DNA of 64,000 bases from contig CAVOGX010000014.1 in the NCBI GenBank assembly GCA_963695505.1, forward strand, positions 186,001-250,000, in the 5' to 3' direction. Positions 6,828 to 16,334 of the stretch are shown here, one piece after another (within the stretch, counting starts at the first letter, position 1; every line of letters begins with the position of its first letter). The notes under the pieces were generated by a model. It was not told the origin of the DNA and ran no database searches. It was given only the letters and a program-made list of their open reading frames with translations. The stretch comes from JACSRF01 sp963695505 (GTDB lineage Bacteria; Chloroflexota; Anaerolineae; Promineifilales; Promineifilaceae). Made by a program: the position numbers and the translations under genes.

Positions 6828-9512
6828 TTGATTTTAAAAAAGCATCAAACATTATGGAAAATTGCCCCGCGAGGGTTTATCTTGTTATTGCTGCTGGCAG
6901 TTAGTTTATTTATTGTTGGCCAGACGCGGGCTGATGACGCTGGATTTGCCCTGGCTTTTGACGGCAGCGACGATTACGTGGTTTTGAATGAGACAAGCGC
7001 CATATTTTCTCCCGGCTGGGAAAGCGCCAAAAGCGTTAGTTTGTGGGTCAAACCTACTGGACCCGCTCTTAGCGGACCTTCTCCTGCCCACGTTGACCTC
7101 ATTTTTGGCGACCGACCTCGCTGGTGGGGCATCTCTCGCGGCGATGTACGCGGCGAAGATCGCATCTGGATCTGGAATTATGACGGCAATTACCAGCGGA
7201 TTGGCGTTGAATACGTCGTAGACGAGTGGATGCACATTGCCCTGGTGCATGAGAATGGTTTTCTCCGGGCATACAAAAACGGCGTTGAGGTGGGCAGCGT
7301 TGCCAGCGGTTCGACCGCACAACCCAACACCGGAGGTCTACCGGTGCTGCACTTGGGCGGCGCAGTTGTTGGCTCAAGAGATTACACCATGGCCGGCGAA
7401 CTCGATGAGGTACGCCTATGGAATGGCGGGTTGGATGGACCAACAATTTTGGCCTGGATGGGCACGCCGCTAACGAATGCTCACCCCAACTGGGGCAATC
7501 TAGCCGCTTATTACCAGATGTCTGACGGCATGGGCACGGCCGTTTCTGACGACAGTGGGCACGGCTGGGTGGGTCTCTTTTCAGCGGGCATGACCGAAAC
7601 AGCCTGGGTAACGTCTGGCGCTTTTGGCGAACCGGCCCCTACGGCTACGCCAGAACCACCTACCGCGACCAACACACCCGCACCCCCTACAGCAACACCT
7701 CTTGCGACCAATACGCCGGAACCACCCACAGCTACACCGACAGTCACAAACACGCCCGATCTTCCCACTCCCACGCCTACGGAAACTCCCATCCCCCCTA
7801 CGGCAACGAATACACCGCTACCCACAGCAACCAATACGCCAGAACCTCCAACTGCCACACCCACAGCCACAAATACACCATTGCCACCCGGTGATGCGGG
7901 TTTTGCCCTATCCTTTGATGGAAACAACGATTTCGTCGAGCTAAAAGAAACGGCTCAGACTTTTTCTACCGGTTGGGAAACCACCAAATCAGTTAGTTTA
8001 TGGGTGAAGCCCACGGGCAGCGGGGCTATATGTGACCGGGAAACACCGGCCTGGTGTGACAACATCTTAGGCGACAGGCCGCGCTGGTGGGGTATCTCCC
8101 GCGGCGCTCTTTTCGGCAGCGACCGCATTTGGGTTTGGAATTACGATGGGCAGTATGACATGATCGCCATCGAATATACGCCTGACGAATGGGTTCACGT
8201 AGCCTTGGTCCACGAAAACGGTATCTTGCGCGCCTTCAAAAATGGCGTAGAAATTGCCAATATCTACAGCGGCGCAACCGTTCAGCCCAACACCGGCGCC
8301 CTTCCAATTTTGCATTTGGGCGGTGTGATTAACAACAGCAGCCGCAACTGGACTTTTGCCGGGCAGCTTGACGAAGTTCGTCTTTGGAATGTAGTCCGCA
8401 CAGCAGCAGATATTCAACAAAGCATGAACCAACCGCTAAACGGCAGCGAACCGGGCCTGGCCGCATATTACGCCATGTCTGATGGCAGCGGTTTGACATT
8501 GACAGACAATAGCGGCCATGGTCACACAGGTACGTTATACGATGGTGCCCGTGGTGTCCCATCGGATGGCATGCCGCCGCAGTGGGTCATTTCCACAGCT
8601 TTTGGAGACGGGACGCCACCACCTACAGCGACACCTGCTCCACCAACTGCTACGCCCACAAACACTCCGGACGCGCCAACAGCTACACCCACTTCCGCTC
8701 CGCCTACTAATACGCCAACGGCCGTTCCGCCCACGGCTACGGCAACCCCCACCAACCTACCGCCAACACCCTCTCCTACTCCAACCCTCACCCCTACCCC
8801 TTTCCCCGTTGGAGACGCCGGTTTTGCCCTGACCTTCAACGGCAGCAGCGAGTACGTGGTCTTCTCTGAAACCAGCAACACATTCGCTCCTGGTTGGGAA
8901 AGCCAAAAGAGCGTCAGCCTTTGGGTAAAACCAACTGGCGCGGCCATTACCGGCCCCTCGCCGGCACATCTGGACTTAATTTTTGGCGATCGGCCCCGCT
9001 GGTGGGGTGTTTCTCGTGGGATATTTGGCGGAAACGATCGCATTTGGGTCTGGAATTATGACGGCTCTTACCAAATGATTGGCCTCCCTTACACTGCTGG
9101 TGAATGGGTCCACATAGGACTGGTTCACAATAACGGTGTCTTGCGCGCTTATCTCAATGGTGTAGAAGTCGCCAGCATCCCCAGCGGAGCTACTGCCCAG
9201 CCCAATACCGGCGGCCAGCCAGTGTTATATCTTGGTGGCACCATCATCGGCAGCCGCGACTACACATTTGGCGGTGAAATCGACGAGCTGCGCCTATGGA
9301 ATACAGCCATTGATGCCGCTACCATGCAGGCTTGGATGAGCACGCCCCTGACTGCCGCCCACCCACAGTGGGGCAACCTGGCCGCTTACTACCAGATGAG
9401 CAATGGCAGCGGCGTCACCTTGAGTGATGACAGCGGCAGCGGACCCAACGGTCTTTTGTCCAATGGAATGGGAGATCACAACTGGATTCCCTCAACCGCT
9501 TTTGGGGATTAG
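6828..9512 (+). CDS. Secreted triple LamG-domain protein with Pro/Thr linkers
   Basis: An 894-residue exported protein. I place the start at the TTG at 6828 because TTAGGAGG ends 7 bases before it and the product then opens with a standard Sec signal peptide (lysines, then GFILLLLLAVSLFIVG, cleavage near TRADDAG). Three concanavalin-A/LamG-like domains of about 210 residues follow, each with FALxFDG, KSVSLWVKPTG, GDRPRWWGISRG, EWVHIALVH.NG..RAYKNGVE, LHLGG and GELDEVRLWN. Linkers at about 7630-7890 and 8615-8810 are tandem PPTATPT/TNTP units. No C-terminal anchor is present, so it should be released or held non-covalently. Likely role is glycan binding at the cell surface. A TTG at 6786 would be a longer but poorer start. 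Confidence 0.88.
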   Translation: MILKKHQTLWKIAPRGFILLLLLAVSLFIVGQTRADDAGFALAFDGSDDYVVLNETSAIFSPGWESAKSVSLWVKPTGPALSGPSPAHVDLIFGDRPRWWGISRGDVRGEDRIWIWNYDGNYQRIGVEYVVDEWMHIALVHENGFLRAYKNGVEVGSVASGSTAQPNTGGLPVLHLGGAVVGSRDYTMAGELDEVRLWNGGLDGPTILAWMGTPLTNAHPNWGNLAAYYQMSDGMGTAVSDDSGHGWVGLFSAGMTETAWVTSGAFGEPAPTATPEPPTATNTPAPPTATPLATNTPEPPTATPTVTNTPDLPTPTPTETPIPPTATNTPLPTATNTPEPPTATPTATNTPLPPGDAGFALSFDGNNDFVELKETAQTFSTGWETTKSVSLWVKPTGSGAICDRETPAWCDNILGDRPRWWGISRGALFGSDRIWVWNYDGQYDMIAIEYTPDEWVHVALVHENGILRAFKNGVEIANIYSGATVQPNTGALPILHLGGVINNSSRNWTFAGQLDEVRLWNVVRTAADIQQSMNQPLNGSEPGLAAYYAMSDGSGLTLTDNSGHGHTGTLYDGARGVPSDGMPPQWVISTAFGDGTPPPTATPAPPTATPTNTPDAPTATPTSAPPTNTPTAVPPTATATPTNLPPTPSPTPTLTPTPFPVGDAGFALTFNGSSEYVVFSETSNTFAPGWESQKSVSLWVKPTGAAITGPSPAHLDLIFGDRPRWWGVSRGIFGGNDRIWVWNYDGSYQMIGLPYTAGEWVHIGLVHNNGVLRAYLNGVEVASIPSGATAQPNTGGQPVLYLGGTIIGSRDYTFGGEIDELRLWNTAIDAATMQAWMSTPLTAAHPQWGNLAAYYQMSNGSGVTLSDDSGSGPNGLLSNGMGDHNWIPSTAFGD

Positions 9513-9574
9513 AACATTTTTACATTTTAAAGTTTATCGAACATTATGTAACACTATTTAATGTAACACCATTC

Positions 9575-9606
9575 AACCCCTCAGCCGGAACCGGTTGGGG
9601 GGTTTT
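9575..9606 (+). terminator. Rho-independent terminator
   Basis: The stem AACCCCTCAGCCGG pairs with CCGGTTGGGGGGTT, with a few G-U or mismatched positions, across a two-base loop and is followed by TTTT. It lies 63 bases after the first LamG gene and separates it from the second. Confidence 0.7.
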
Positions 9607-9725
9607 AATCGTAAAAACATTGTGAAAAACGGCCATTTCTAGCCATTCGTAAGCTAATATGAAACGAACTGCCCCTAAACTTCATACGAAATTAATCTCG
9701 AATCAACCTCTGGGAGACCAAGTTT

Positions 9726-12011
9726 ATGTACAAAACCTTTCGCCTTTCACTTCCAATACTTAGTTTGTTATTATTACTACTTCTACTTGCCCAAAACGAA
9801 ACCCCTATTTACGCGTTCGGCGGAGACTACGCTTTGGACTTTAATGGGGTTGATGAGTTAGTTAGGCTACCACATCCAGGTGTTGTTTTTGGGTCTACCT
9901 CCTTATTTACCGAGACAAAGGCCATTAGTGTTTGGGTAAGGCCCCTAGGAACAGGGCCAGTTAATGGCACGGATATCGGTAATGCGGATCCAATTGTAGT
10001 TGATAATCCACGGTGGTTTGGGATTTCACGTACAGCAACTCAAATAGGTGTCTGGAACCGTGATGCCAATGGAGTAGATGCGATTATATTCGACATTCAA
10101 CCTGAAGAGTGGGCTCATATTGTGCTAGTACATGATGGGGGATTTTTATTTGCATACAAAAATGGTGTTTTGATAGGAACACAAAGTAGTGGTCCAACAG
10201 CCCTTCCACCAGGATACTTAACTAATTCAAACGTATATCTCTCTATAGGTGGATCAGGGTCTGGAAGTGCTCCAAAATTTGAAGGGCAAATTGATGAGGT
10301 GGGGATCTGGGACATTGCATTATCTCAGGCAGATATTCAAGCTCTGATGAATCGAACAATGTCAAACAGCAATCCTTTATGGAACAACTTGCGAGCCTAC
10401 TATCAAATGTCTGATGGATCTGGGAGTACTTTAAGTGATGACAGTCAATTTAATAATAATGGAACAATTTGTAAAATTGTGAGTACACAAAATTGTAGCA
10501 ATCTTGCTGATGTCCATCCTAATCCGAGATGGTTTACATCTGGTGCTTTTGCCGGACCGCGCAATGCGCTGGCTTTTGATGGTGTGGACGATCAGGTGAA
10601 TTTGGGAACAAACTCGAATACCATTTTAGGCAGCAGTTGGGCCAGCACGAAATCGGCTGAGGTTTGGGTAAAACCCACCGGAACACCACCACCCATCACT
10701 TCGCCAAATGGTGCCGCCCTAGGCGACCAGATTATCGGCAATGGGAACTGGGGGATTGCTCATGCAGAGATTGATGCCGAGGATCGTCTCTGGGTCTACA
10801 ACAATGACGCTGGAGAAGACCGCATCGGTATTCCTTACACCAGTGGCGAATGGGTTCATATTGCCCTGGTCCATTATGGCGGCTCTATAATCGCCTACAA
10901 GAATGGTGTGCAAGTTGACAGCATTGCCAGTGGAAGCACCAATGCCGATACAACATTGCTCATCGGCGATTTGTTTGATGGCGAAATTGACGAAGTGCGA
11001 CTGTGGCGGGATGCCCGCACCCAAACAGAGATTCAGGACAATATGTTTGCCACGGTAGCCCATAATGCAGCCGATTTAGCAGCCTACTACCGCATGGATC
11101 AAGAGAATGATAGCACAGTGACAACGGTCTATGATGCGGCGGAAACCCCCGCGACTGCCCATAACGGCGCTATGGTCAACATGGCTCCGGCTAGCGCCTG
11201 GGTTGCTTCTACTGCCTTCAACACCTGGATTGGCGGGGACAGCGGCGATTGGGCCAGCGGCGGCAACTGGAGCCGCTATGCCGTCCCGACAAGCAGCCAC
11301 AATGTCGGCTTAATCAATTATCTAGCCAGCAATGCACCAGTTATTACCACAGCTGCGACGGCAAACAACCTTACCATTTCCTCAGATGCCACTGTTACAA
11401 TTGACACTATCACTGGAGGGAATCTGACTACAAGCGGCACATTACTGAATAACGGCCGTATCCAACAATCGCAAACCGTAAATGCTACCCCTGTTAATTT
11501 CGCCGGCACTGGCGGTTATGGTGGCGTCACCATAGATCCAGTTAGTGCAAATATGGGTGTGACTACCGTTACAATAAAAGGTAACCAACAATGCACTACA
11601 AACAATAACGAAGCCGTCCTCCGCTGTTTCGATATTGAACCGACAACAGCACCATCCAGCCCCGGAGCTTCTATAACCTTTTATTTTGCCGACTCTGAAA
11701 TACCAAGCAGCATGAATTGTGCTGACATCGATGCCTTCCATTACGACATTACCACAAGCACGTGGGAATCATCGGCTCTCAACCTCGTAAGTCGAGATTG
11801 CAGCGGTCCATTGAATAGCGTCACGGTGAGTGGGGTAACAAATTTCTCGCCGTTTGTCCTTGCAGAGAGCGTACCCACGGCCGTTTCTATGCAAGCCATC
11901 TCCGCCCACCAAAACGGCTGGCAGGCCAGCTTGTTGGCCAGCGGGCTGCTCTTATTGGTTACCGGCGGCCTGCTCATCCTGCGCCGCAAAAAGGGAATGC
12001 AGACCCAATAA
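9726..12011 (+). CDS. Membrane-anchored LamG-domain surface protein
   Basis: A 761-residue protein with a signal peptide (FRLSLPILSLLLLLLLLAQ). Two LamG-like domains follow at about 30-275 and 280-500, with YALDFNGVDELV and LAFDGVDDQVNLG strands and DGEIDEVRLWRD. After these comes a beta-rich region opening WIGGDSGDWASGGNWSRYAV, like repeats of cell-surface adhesins, and a C-terminal helix ASGLLLLVTGGLLILRRKK. That tail is a transmembrane anchor with a basic stop; no LPxTG motif is seen. The first domain (to about 10,550) is markedly more AT-rich and carries no ACGGCCGT, while the second matches the window average, so the gene looks mosaic. It is paralogous to the preceding gene but lacks the Pro/Thr linkers. 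Confidence 0.85.
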   Translation: MYKTFRLSLPILSLLLLLLLLAQNETPIYAFGGDYALDFNGVDELVRLPHPGVVFGSTSLFTETKAISVWVRPLGTGPVNGTDIGNADPIVVDNPRWFGISRTATQIGVWNRDANGVDAIIFDIQPEEWAHIVLVHDGGFLFAYKNGVLIGTQSSGPTALPPGYLTNSNVYLSIGGSGSGSAPKFEGQIDEVGIWDIALSQADIQALMNRTMSNSNPLWNNLRAYYQMSDGSGSTLSDDSQFNNNGTICKIVSTQNCSNLADVHPNPRWFTSGAFAGPRNALAFDGVDDQVNLGTNSNTILGSSWASTKSAEVWVKPTGTPPPITSPNGAALGDQIIGNGNWGIAHAEIDAEDRLWVYNNDAGEDRIGIPYTSGEWVHIALVHYGGSIIAYKNGVQVDSIASGSTNADTTLLIGDLFDGEIDEVRLWRDARTQTEIQDNMFATVAHNAADLAAYYRMDQENDSTVTTVYDAAETPATAHNGAMVNMAPASAWVASTAFNTWIGGDSGDWASGGNWSRYAVPTSSHNVGLINYLASNAPVITTAATANNLTISSDATVTIDTITGGNLTTSGTLLNNGRIQQSQTVNATPVNFAGTGGYGGVTIDPVSANMGVTTVTIKGNQQCTTNNNEAVLRCFDIEPTTAPSSPGASITFYFADSEIPSSMNCADIDAFHYDITTSTWESSALNLVSRDCSGPLNSVTVSGVTNFSPFVLAESVPTAVSMQAISAHQNGWQASLLASGLLLLVTGGLLILRRKKGMQTQ

Positions 12012-12031
12012 AAGCCCGCCCTTTGACAAGA

Positions 12032-12065
12032 AAGCCTGCCGGTTCTTCTGGCAGGCTTTTTTTAT
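12032..12065 (+). terminator. Terminator after the LamG gene
   Basis: AAGCCTGCC and GGCAGGCTT form a perfect 9-bp stem with a 9-base loop followed by seven T. It stands between convergent genes (LamG + and YitT-like -). Confidence 0.88.
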
Positions 12066-12069
12066 TGCC

Positions 12070-12969
12070 TTAGACGTCCAGCAACGGCCGAAACCCTTCA
12101 CCCAAGACTTCGCTGGCCAGTCCTATCACCACAAAAGCTTCAGGGTCTGATTCGTTCACGATGGTCTTTAACTGCACCACCTCGGCCTGGCTGACCACGC
12201 AAAGCAGAATCGGCCGTTCCCGGCCCGTATATTTCCCCGTACCCCGCCACTCAGTCACTCCCCGCGCCAGGTCATGCAAAATATGCTGCGCAACCCTGTC
12301 GGGCGCATCGGTAATGATCAACGCCGCTCGCTCCACGTTTGCGCCTGTTGCCGTCACCTCGGTTACCCGCCCCGTTACGTACAGGGCCAGAATCGCGTAC
12401 AGGGCATGCTCCCAGCTAAAGGCAACGGCCGCTAAAAAGACCACCAGGGTGTCCGTGTAAAGGTAGCTGCGCGACAAGGGCACACCGTAACGCTTGCTCA
12501 AAAATCGCGCCAGGATGTCTGTTCCCCCGGTGGTGGCTTTAGCGCGCAGCACCAGCCCTACCCCGACACCCATAGACAAACCGCCGTACAAGGCGTTCAG
12601 CGTAAAATCATCAGTTAATTTTTGTGCTGGTGCAATAAGGGGCAGCATGTCTAAAATGACCGAAAAGGCGACAGAACCAAAAATTGTACGCGCCAGAAAT
12701 CGGCGGCCGCCCAGATAGCGCCAGCCAATCACAAAAAGAGGTACATTCGCCAAAAAAACCATGACGCCAATGGGCCAGCCCGTATAACGGTTAATGAGCT
12801 GAGCATAACCGGTCAGCCCGCCGGTAGCTAGCTGGTTGGGAATGTAAAAAATGTGTAGGCTGGCAGCCATAACGGCCGTTCCTACCAATACCAGCCCGTA
12901 ATCCCGCAGCGTAAACAAAATTTGGTGGCGCTCAAACCACCCCTTTATTCTTGGCCAGACCCGGCTCAT
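12070..12969 (-). CDS. YitT family membrane protein (DUF161 / DUF2179)
   Basis: The 299-residue form starts at MSRVWPRIKGWFERHQ, preceded by GGAGGT at good spacing. The frame is open further upstream, but that part overlaps the neighbouring gene. About five to six hydrophobic segments come first (DYGLVLVGTAVMAASLHIFYI, IGVMVFLANVPLFVIGW, GLSMGVGVGLVLRAKATTGG). The GGLTGYAQLI and ATTGGTDILARFLSKRYGVPL blocks are conserved in YitT/YpjC proteins. The C-terminal 80 residues are the soluble DUF2179 domain (TGKYTGRERPILLCVVSQAEVVQLKTIV). The family is widespread and its function is not established. Confidence 0.88.
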   Translation of the reverse strand: MSRVWPRIKGWFERHQILFTLRDYGLVLVGTAVMAASLHIFYIPNQLATGGLTGYAQLINRYTGWPIGVMVFLANVPLFVIGWRYLGGRRFLARTIFGSVAFSVILDMLPLIAPAQKLTDDFTLNALYGGLSMGVGVGLVLRAKATTGGTDILARFLSKRYGVPLSRSYLYTDTLVVFLAAVAFSWEHALYAILALYVTGRVTEVTATGANVERAALIITDAPDRVAQHILHDLARGVTEWRGTGKYTGRERPILLCVVSQAEVVQLKTIVNESDPEAFVVIGLASEVLGEGFRPLLDV

Positions 12970-13072
12970 TGCGTTACCTCCACAGCAAAACGGCCAGCCC
13001 ACCCGCGGCTGACCGTCCTTTTTCAAAGATATGAAACTGTAGCAATCTTCTGGCAGAATGCCAAACTTGTCC

Positions 13073-14938
13073 TTACAAAATATCCAGCACGTCCGCCACC
13101 AGGTCATAGCGACCAAAGGCGGGCATCATGTATACCCCCTGCACCACGGATCGCATCGCCGCTAAAATTTCTTGGGCAATGCCGACCCCTTCTTGCTGCG
13201 GGTTGCCGGAAGTGCGCATGCGCTGCCGCAGTGGGTCGGGAATGACCATACCCGGCACTTCGTTGTGCAAAAACTCCGCATTGCGGCTGTTAAACAGCGG
13301 CTTAATGCCAGCAATGACGGGTAATATTGGCTCCTGGTAAGTTTCCTCGTAGCGGGCAACAAACGATTTGGCGGCTGCAGAGTCAAAAATGGGCTGGGTC
13401 AGGGCAAAGTCAGCTCCGCTCATTATTTTCTTGCGCAAGAGCTTCATTTCCCGCTCAACGTCGCTAGGCGTCAAATTTAAGGCACAGCCCACAACAAAAT
13501 TGGTGGGCTGGTCAATGGACTCCCCGGATTTGTCTACGCCGGTGTTGAGCTGCTGCTTGATGAGCTGAATGAGGCCGGTTGGCACAATGTCGTAGCTGTC
13601 CATGGCCTCAGGAAAATCACCAATGCGCGTCGGGTCGCCCATCACCACAAAGAGGTTGCGAATACCCAGGGCATGGGCAGCCAACAAATCCCCTTGAATG
13701 CGCAGCAGGTTGCGCCCACGGGTGGGAAAATGGAGCACGGCTTCGAGGCCCACCTCTTTTTGCACCAGGAAGGCTGCAGCCCAGGCGCTCATGCGCATGC
13801 GCGCCAGCGGGCTGTCGGCAATGTTGAGAAAGTTCGCCCCGGCTTCTTTGAGCATGTGCGCGCCTTCCAGCAGGCGCTGGCTGGCCACGCCTTTGGGGGG
13901 GCTCATTTCTACGGTGGCCACAAAACGGCCGTTCTGCAATGCTTCGAATAGTTCGGTAGGCTCATCGGCTACGGCCGTACCCGGCTGCGGCCGTTCCAGC
14001 ACCAGCACCCGCGGCTGCGGAATGACGCTGGGCGCAGGCACATCCAGCGCCTGGCGCATGGCAGCGATGTGGGCCGCATTGGTACCGCAGCAGCCACCAA
14101 TCAAACTTGCTCCAGCTTCGATAAAGGCACGGGCATAATCGGCAAAATAAGCCGGTGTCGCCGGATACATTACCCGTCCCCGCGCTAACTGTTCCGGGAA
14201 ACCGGCGTTGGGCACGGCAGCGATCAGCTTGTCCGGCGCTACCTGACGCATCACGGAGATCAGGCGCAGCACTTGCGCTGGCCCGCTGCTGCAATTGACG
14301 CCAATCACATCGACGTCCAGGGCTGCCAAACGAGCCGCAACGTCATCTGGCTTTAGACCCAGCATGGTGCGGTCGTCGCGGCTGAAGGTCGTGTTGGCCA
14401 CGATGGGCAGGTCTGGGGCAATGGATCGGGCAGCGGAAACGGCCGTTTCCACCTCCACCACGCTCGACATCGTTTCAATTATCAACAAATCTACACCCTG
14501 CGGTTCAGCATGTACCAAAGCGGCAATTTGCTCCCTAAAGGCCGCTTCGGCCTCTTCCACAGTTACCCTGCCCAGCGGTACAAGCCTCACCCCCAACGGC
14601 CCCACAGAACCCGCCAGCAAAACTGGCTTAAAGGAACCATCAATAACGCGACGCGCTACGCTTACTGCAGCATGGTTGATTTCTTCAACCTGCTCCTCCA
14701 ATCCGTGCTCGGCCAGTTTGAAACGATTCGAACCAAAACTGTTTGTCTCTATCACGTCAGCCCCGGCATCAATATATGCCCGGTGAATCTCTGCTACCAG
14801 GGCCGGTTTGCGTATGTTCAGCGCGTCAAAACATTCGTCAATAGCAATCCCTTGCCCATGCAGCAAGGTGCCCATGGCTCCATCTACCAACAGCGGCCTA
14901 TTACTCAATCGTTCCCGGAATGCCTCTCTTTCTCCCAC
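13073..14938 (-). CDS. Bifunctional homocysteine S-methyltransferase / methylenetetrahydrofolate reductase
   Basis: A 621-residue fusion of the YitJ type. The N-terminal half is a zinc-dependent homocysteine methyltransferase: LLVDGAMGTLLHGQG at the start, first zinc Cys in GVNCSSGP near 205, and the paired Cys in GGCCGTNAAHI near 283. The C-terminal half is a MetF-type TIM barrel (EMSPPKGVASQRLLEGA, NLFVVMGDPTRIGD, FALTQPIFD). It would reduce 5,10-methylene-THF and donate methyl groups for methionine synthesis. The start is a GTG and the end matches the family. It follows the LCP gene by 17 bases on the same strand, so the two are probably co-transcribed. No SAM riboswitch was recognised. 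Confidence 0.9.
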   Translation of the reverse strand: MGEREAFRERLSNRPLLVDGAMGTLLHGQGIAIDECFDALNIRKPALVAEIHRAYIDAGADVIETNSFGSNRFKLAEHGLEEQVEEINHAAVSVARRVIDGSFKPVLLAGSVGPLGVRLVPLGRVTVEEAEAAFREQIAALVHAEPQGVDLLIIETMSSVVEVETAVSAARSIAPDLPIVANTTFSRDDRTMLGLKPDDVAARLAALDVDVIGVNCSSGPAQVLRLISVMRQVAPDKLIAAVPNAGFPEQLARGRVMYPATPAYFADYARAFIEAGASLIGGCCGTNAAHIAAMRQALDVPAPSVIPQPRVLVLERPQPGTAVADEPTELFEALQNGRFVATVEMSPPKGVASQRLLEGAHMLKEAGANFLNIADSPLARMRMSAWAAAFLVQKEVGLEAVLHFPTRGRNLLRIQGDLLAAHALGIRNLFVVMGDPTRIGDFPEAMDSYDIVPTGLIQLIKQQLNTGVDKSGESIDQPTNFVVGCALNLTPSDVEREMKLLRKKIMSGADFALTQPIFDSAAAKSFVARYEETYQEPILPVIAGIKPLFNSRNAEFLHNEVPGMVIPDPLRQRMRTSGNPQQEGVGIAQEILAAMRSVVQGVYMMPAFGRYDLVADVLDIL

Positions 14939-14955
14939 GCTTGCCTCTCTACTCC

Positions 14956-16026
14956 CTAATCTTCATAAAACAAACTTTCAACTAAATCTCCCGCTTTCTC
15001 ATTGTTTAATATCAAGACACTTGCCCCCTGCTCCGTCGTGTGGCTGGTCACGAAATTACTGTCAATAACCTCATTGCGGATATTTTCATCAGGAATCTGG
15101 CTGACCGTCGTCGCGATGCGCATAATTTCATCCAGGGTCAAATCGGTGCGTATCCCCTGCTCTAACTGCTGGTACAGAATTGGCGCCCGGCCAATCAAGC
15201 CACCAATGCCCAGGCCGAGGGCCTTATCCCGCACTGCCAACACCACCTGCTGCTGCCGCTGTGCTCGATAAAAATCATTGTCTGCATGGCGGGTACGTGC
15301 ATACTTTAAAGCCATGAGGCCGTCAAATTGCTGCTGTCCTGCCGCAATGTAGAGCGGATCATACCCATAATTCATATCAGGAAACGTCGGATCATAAATA
15401 TCATAAGGCACGTACACGTCAATACCACCCAGGGCATCAACACCTTTTATCACCGCACTAAAATCCACCAAAATATAATGGTCCAAGGGAATACCTAGAT
15501 TGTACTCAATTGTTTGCATAGCCAGCAGCGCCCCGCCCGCCGGGTTGTTTCCAGTTGAGCCATAGACAAAAGCCGTATTGATACGGTCCCGGCCCCGTCC
15601 CGGAATGACGACGTATAAATCGCGGGGCACCGATAATATCGATATTTTTTCGGTATCCGGGTTAACGGAAATAACCATGATAGAGTCTGTACGCGAGATG
15701 AACGGCTCACCAGGACGCCGATCGATGCCCATCAATAAAATATTGATGCGATTAGAGTCTTCCAGGCCTTCTCGCGTGGGAATGAGCGTGGGCGTGGGCT
15801 GTCCAGCCAGCAGCGTTGGCACCTCAGCTGGTCCCACCTGCTCCATCTCCAGGCCAATTCCAGCTACTTCCACGGCTGCCGCTTCTACAGGATTAATTGG
15901 CCGGTTCCAGATGATGTCAAAAGTTAAATAGGCAAAAATGATGACGGCAATGCTGGAAAATACAAAAGCAATAGATAATGCCAGGCTTAACCAGTTTGGT
16001 AATAATGATCGGGTTGATTTATTCAA
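14956..16026 (-). CDS. LytR-CpsA-Psr (LCP) family protein
   Basis: About 356 residues from a TTG preceded by AAGGAG at 9 bases; the frame is open 30 bases more. A short cytoplasmic segment is followed by one membrane helix (LSLALSIAFVFSSIAVIIFAYLTF) and an extracytoplasmic LCP domain. That domain has NILLMGIDRRPGE, SRTDSIMVISVNPDTEKISILSVPRDLYV, RINTAFVYG and ALKYARTRHADNDFYRAQRQQ, including the conserved arginines and aspartates that hold the polyprenyl-pyrophosphate. LCP proteins transfer glycopolymers from lipid carriers to peptidoglycan or protein, which fits the glycan genes nearby. The head of an operon with the methyltransferase gene is likely. Confidence 0.9.
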   Translation of the reverse strand: MNKSTRSLLPNWLSLALSIAFVFSSIAVIIFAYLTFDIIWNRPINPVEAAAVEVAGIGLEMEQVGPAEVPTLLAGQPTPTLIPTREGLEDSNRINILLMGIDRRPGEPFISRTDSIMVISVNPDTEKISILSVPRDLYVVIPGRGRDRINTAFVYGSTGNNPAGGALLAMQTIEYNLGIPLDHYILVDFSAVIKGVDALGGIDVYVPYDIYDPTFPDMNYGYDPLYIAAGQQQFDGLMALKYARTRHADNDFYRAQRQQQVVLAVRDKALGLGIGGLIGRAPILYQQLEQGIRTDLTLDEIMRIATTVSQIPDENIRNEVIDSNFVTSHTTEQGASVLILNNEKAGDLVESLFYED

Positions 16027-16334
16027 GATTACATGCTCCTTGTTACTTGTTAGCAATTCAGCATAAGGCTGACGTGCTAATCGCCGATTATAGCGTTAAA
16101 CTGCTAGTTGACAGGGTGAATGGTCACTGATTGCCCTACTTATCATCAATCACAAAGCCTGAATAACCAATTAAAAAGAAAAACTTCATAAAAAGCCTCT
16201 TTCACGCTATAATCGGTGAACCAAAATAAAAAGCAAATATCTTGGTTACCAAACAAAAAGACGATAATCTGCAAATCCAGGTAAGCATGACTTTATTGTA
16301 GGATAATCAACTTCTCGATTGAGGGTAGCACATC

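Noticed and set aside
7630..8810. Tandem repeats of the LamG linkers as a possible CRISPR array
   Set aside because: The repeats are short, degenerate, in frame and encode PTATPT units; no constant repeat with unique spacers exists.
12970..13116. N-terminal extension of the YitT-like protein
   Set aside because: It overlaps the end of the upstream methyltransferase gene, and a good GGAGGT site serves the internal ATG at 12969.
16057..16334. Possible molybdenum-cofactor riboswitch upstream of moaA
   Set aside because: No conserved MoCo-RNA core or terminator is visible in this 278-base spacer; it is simply AT-rich.
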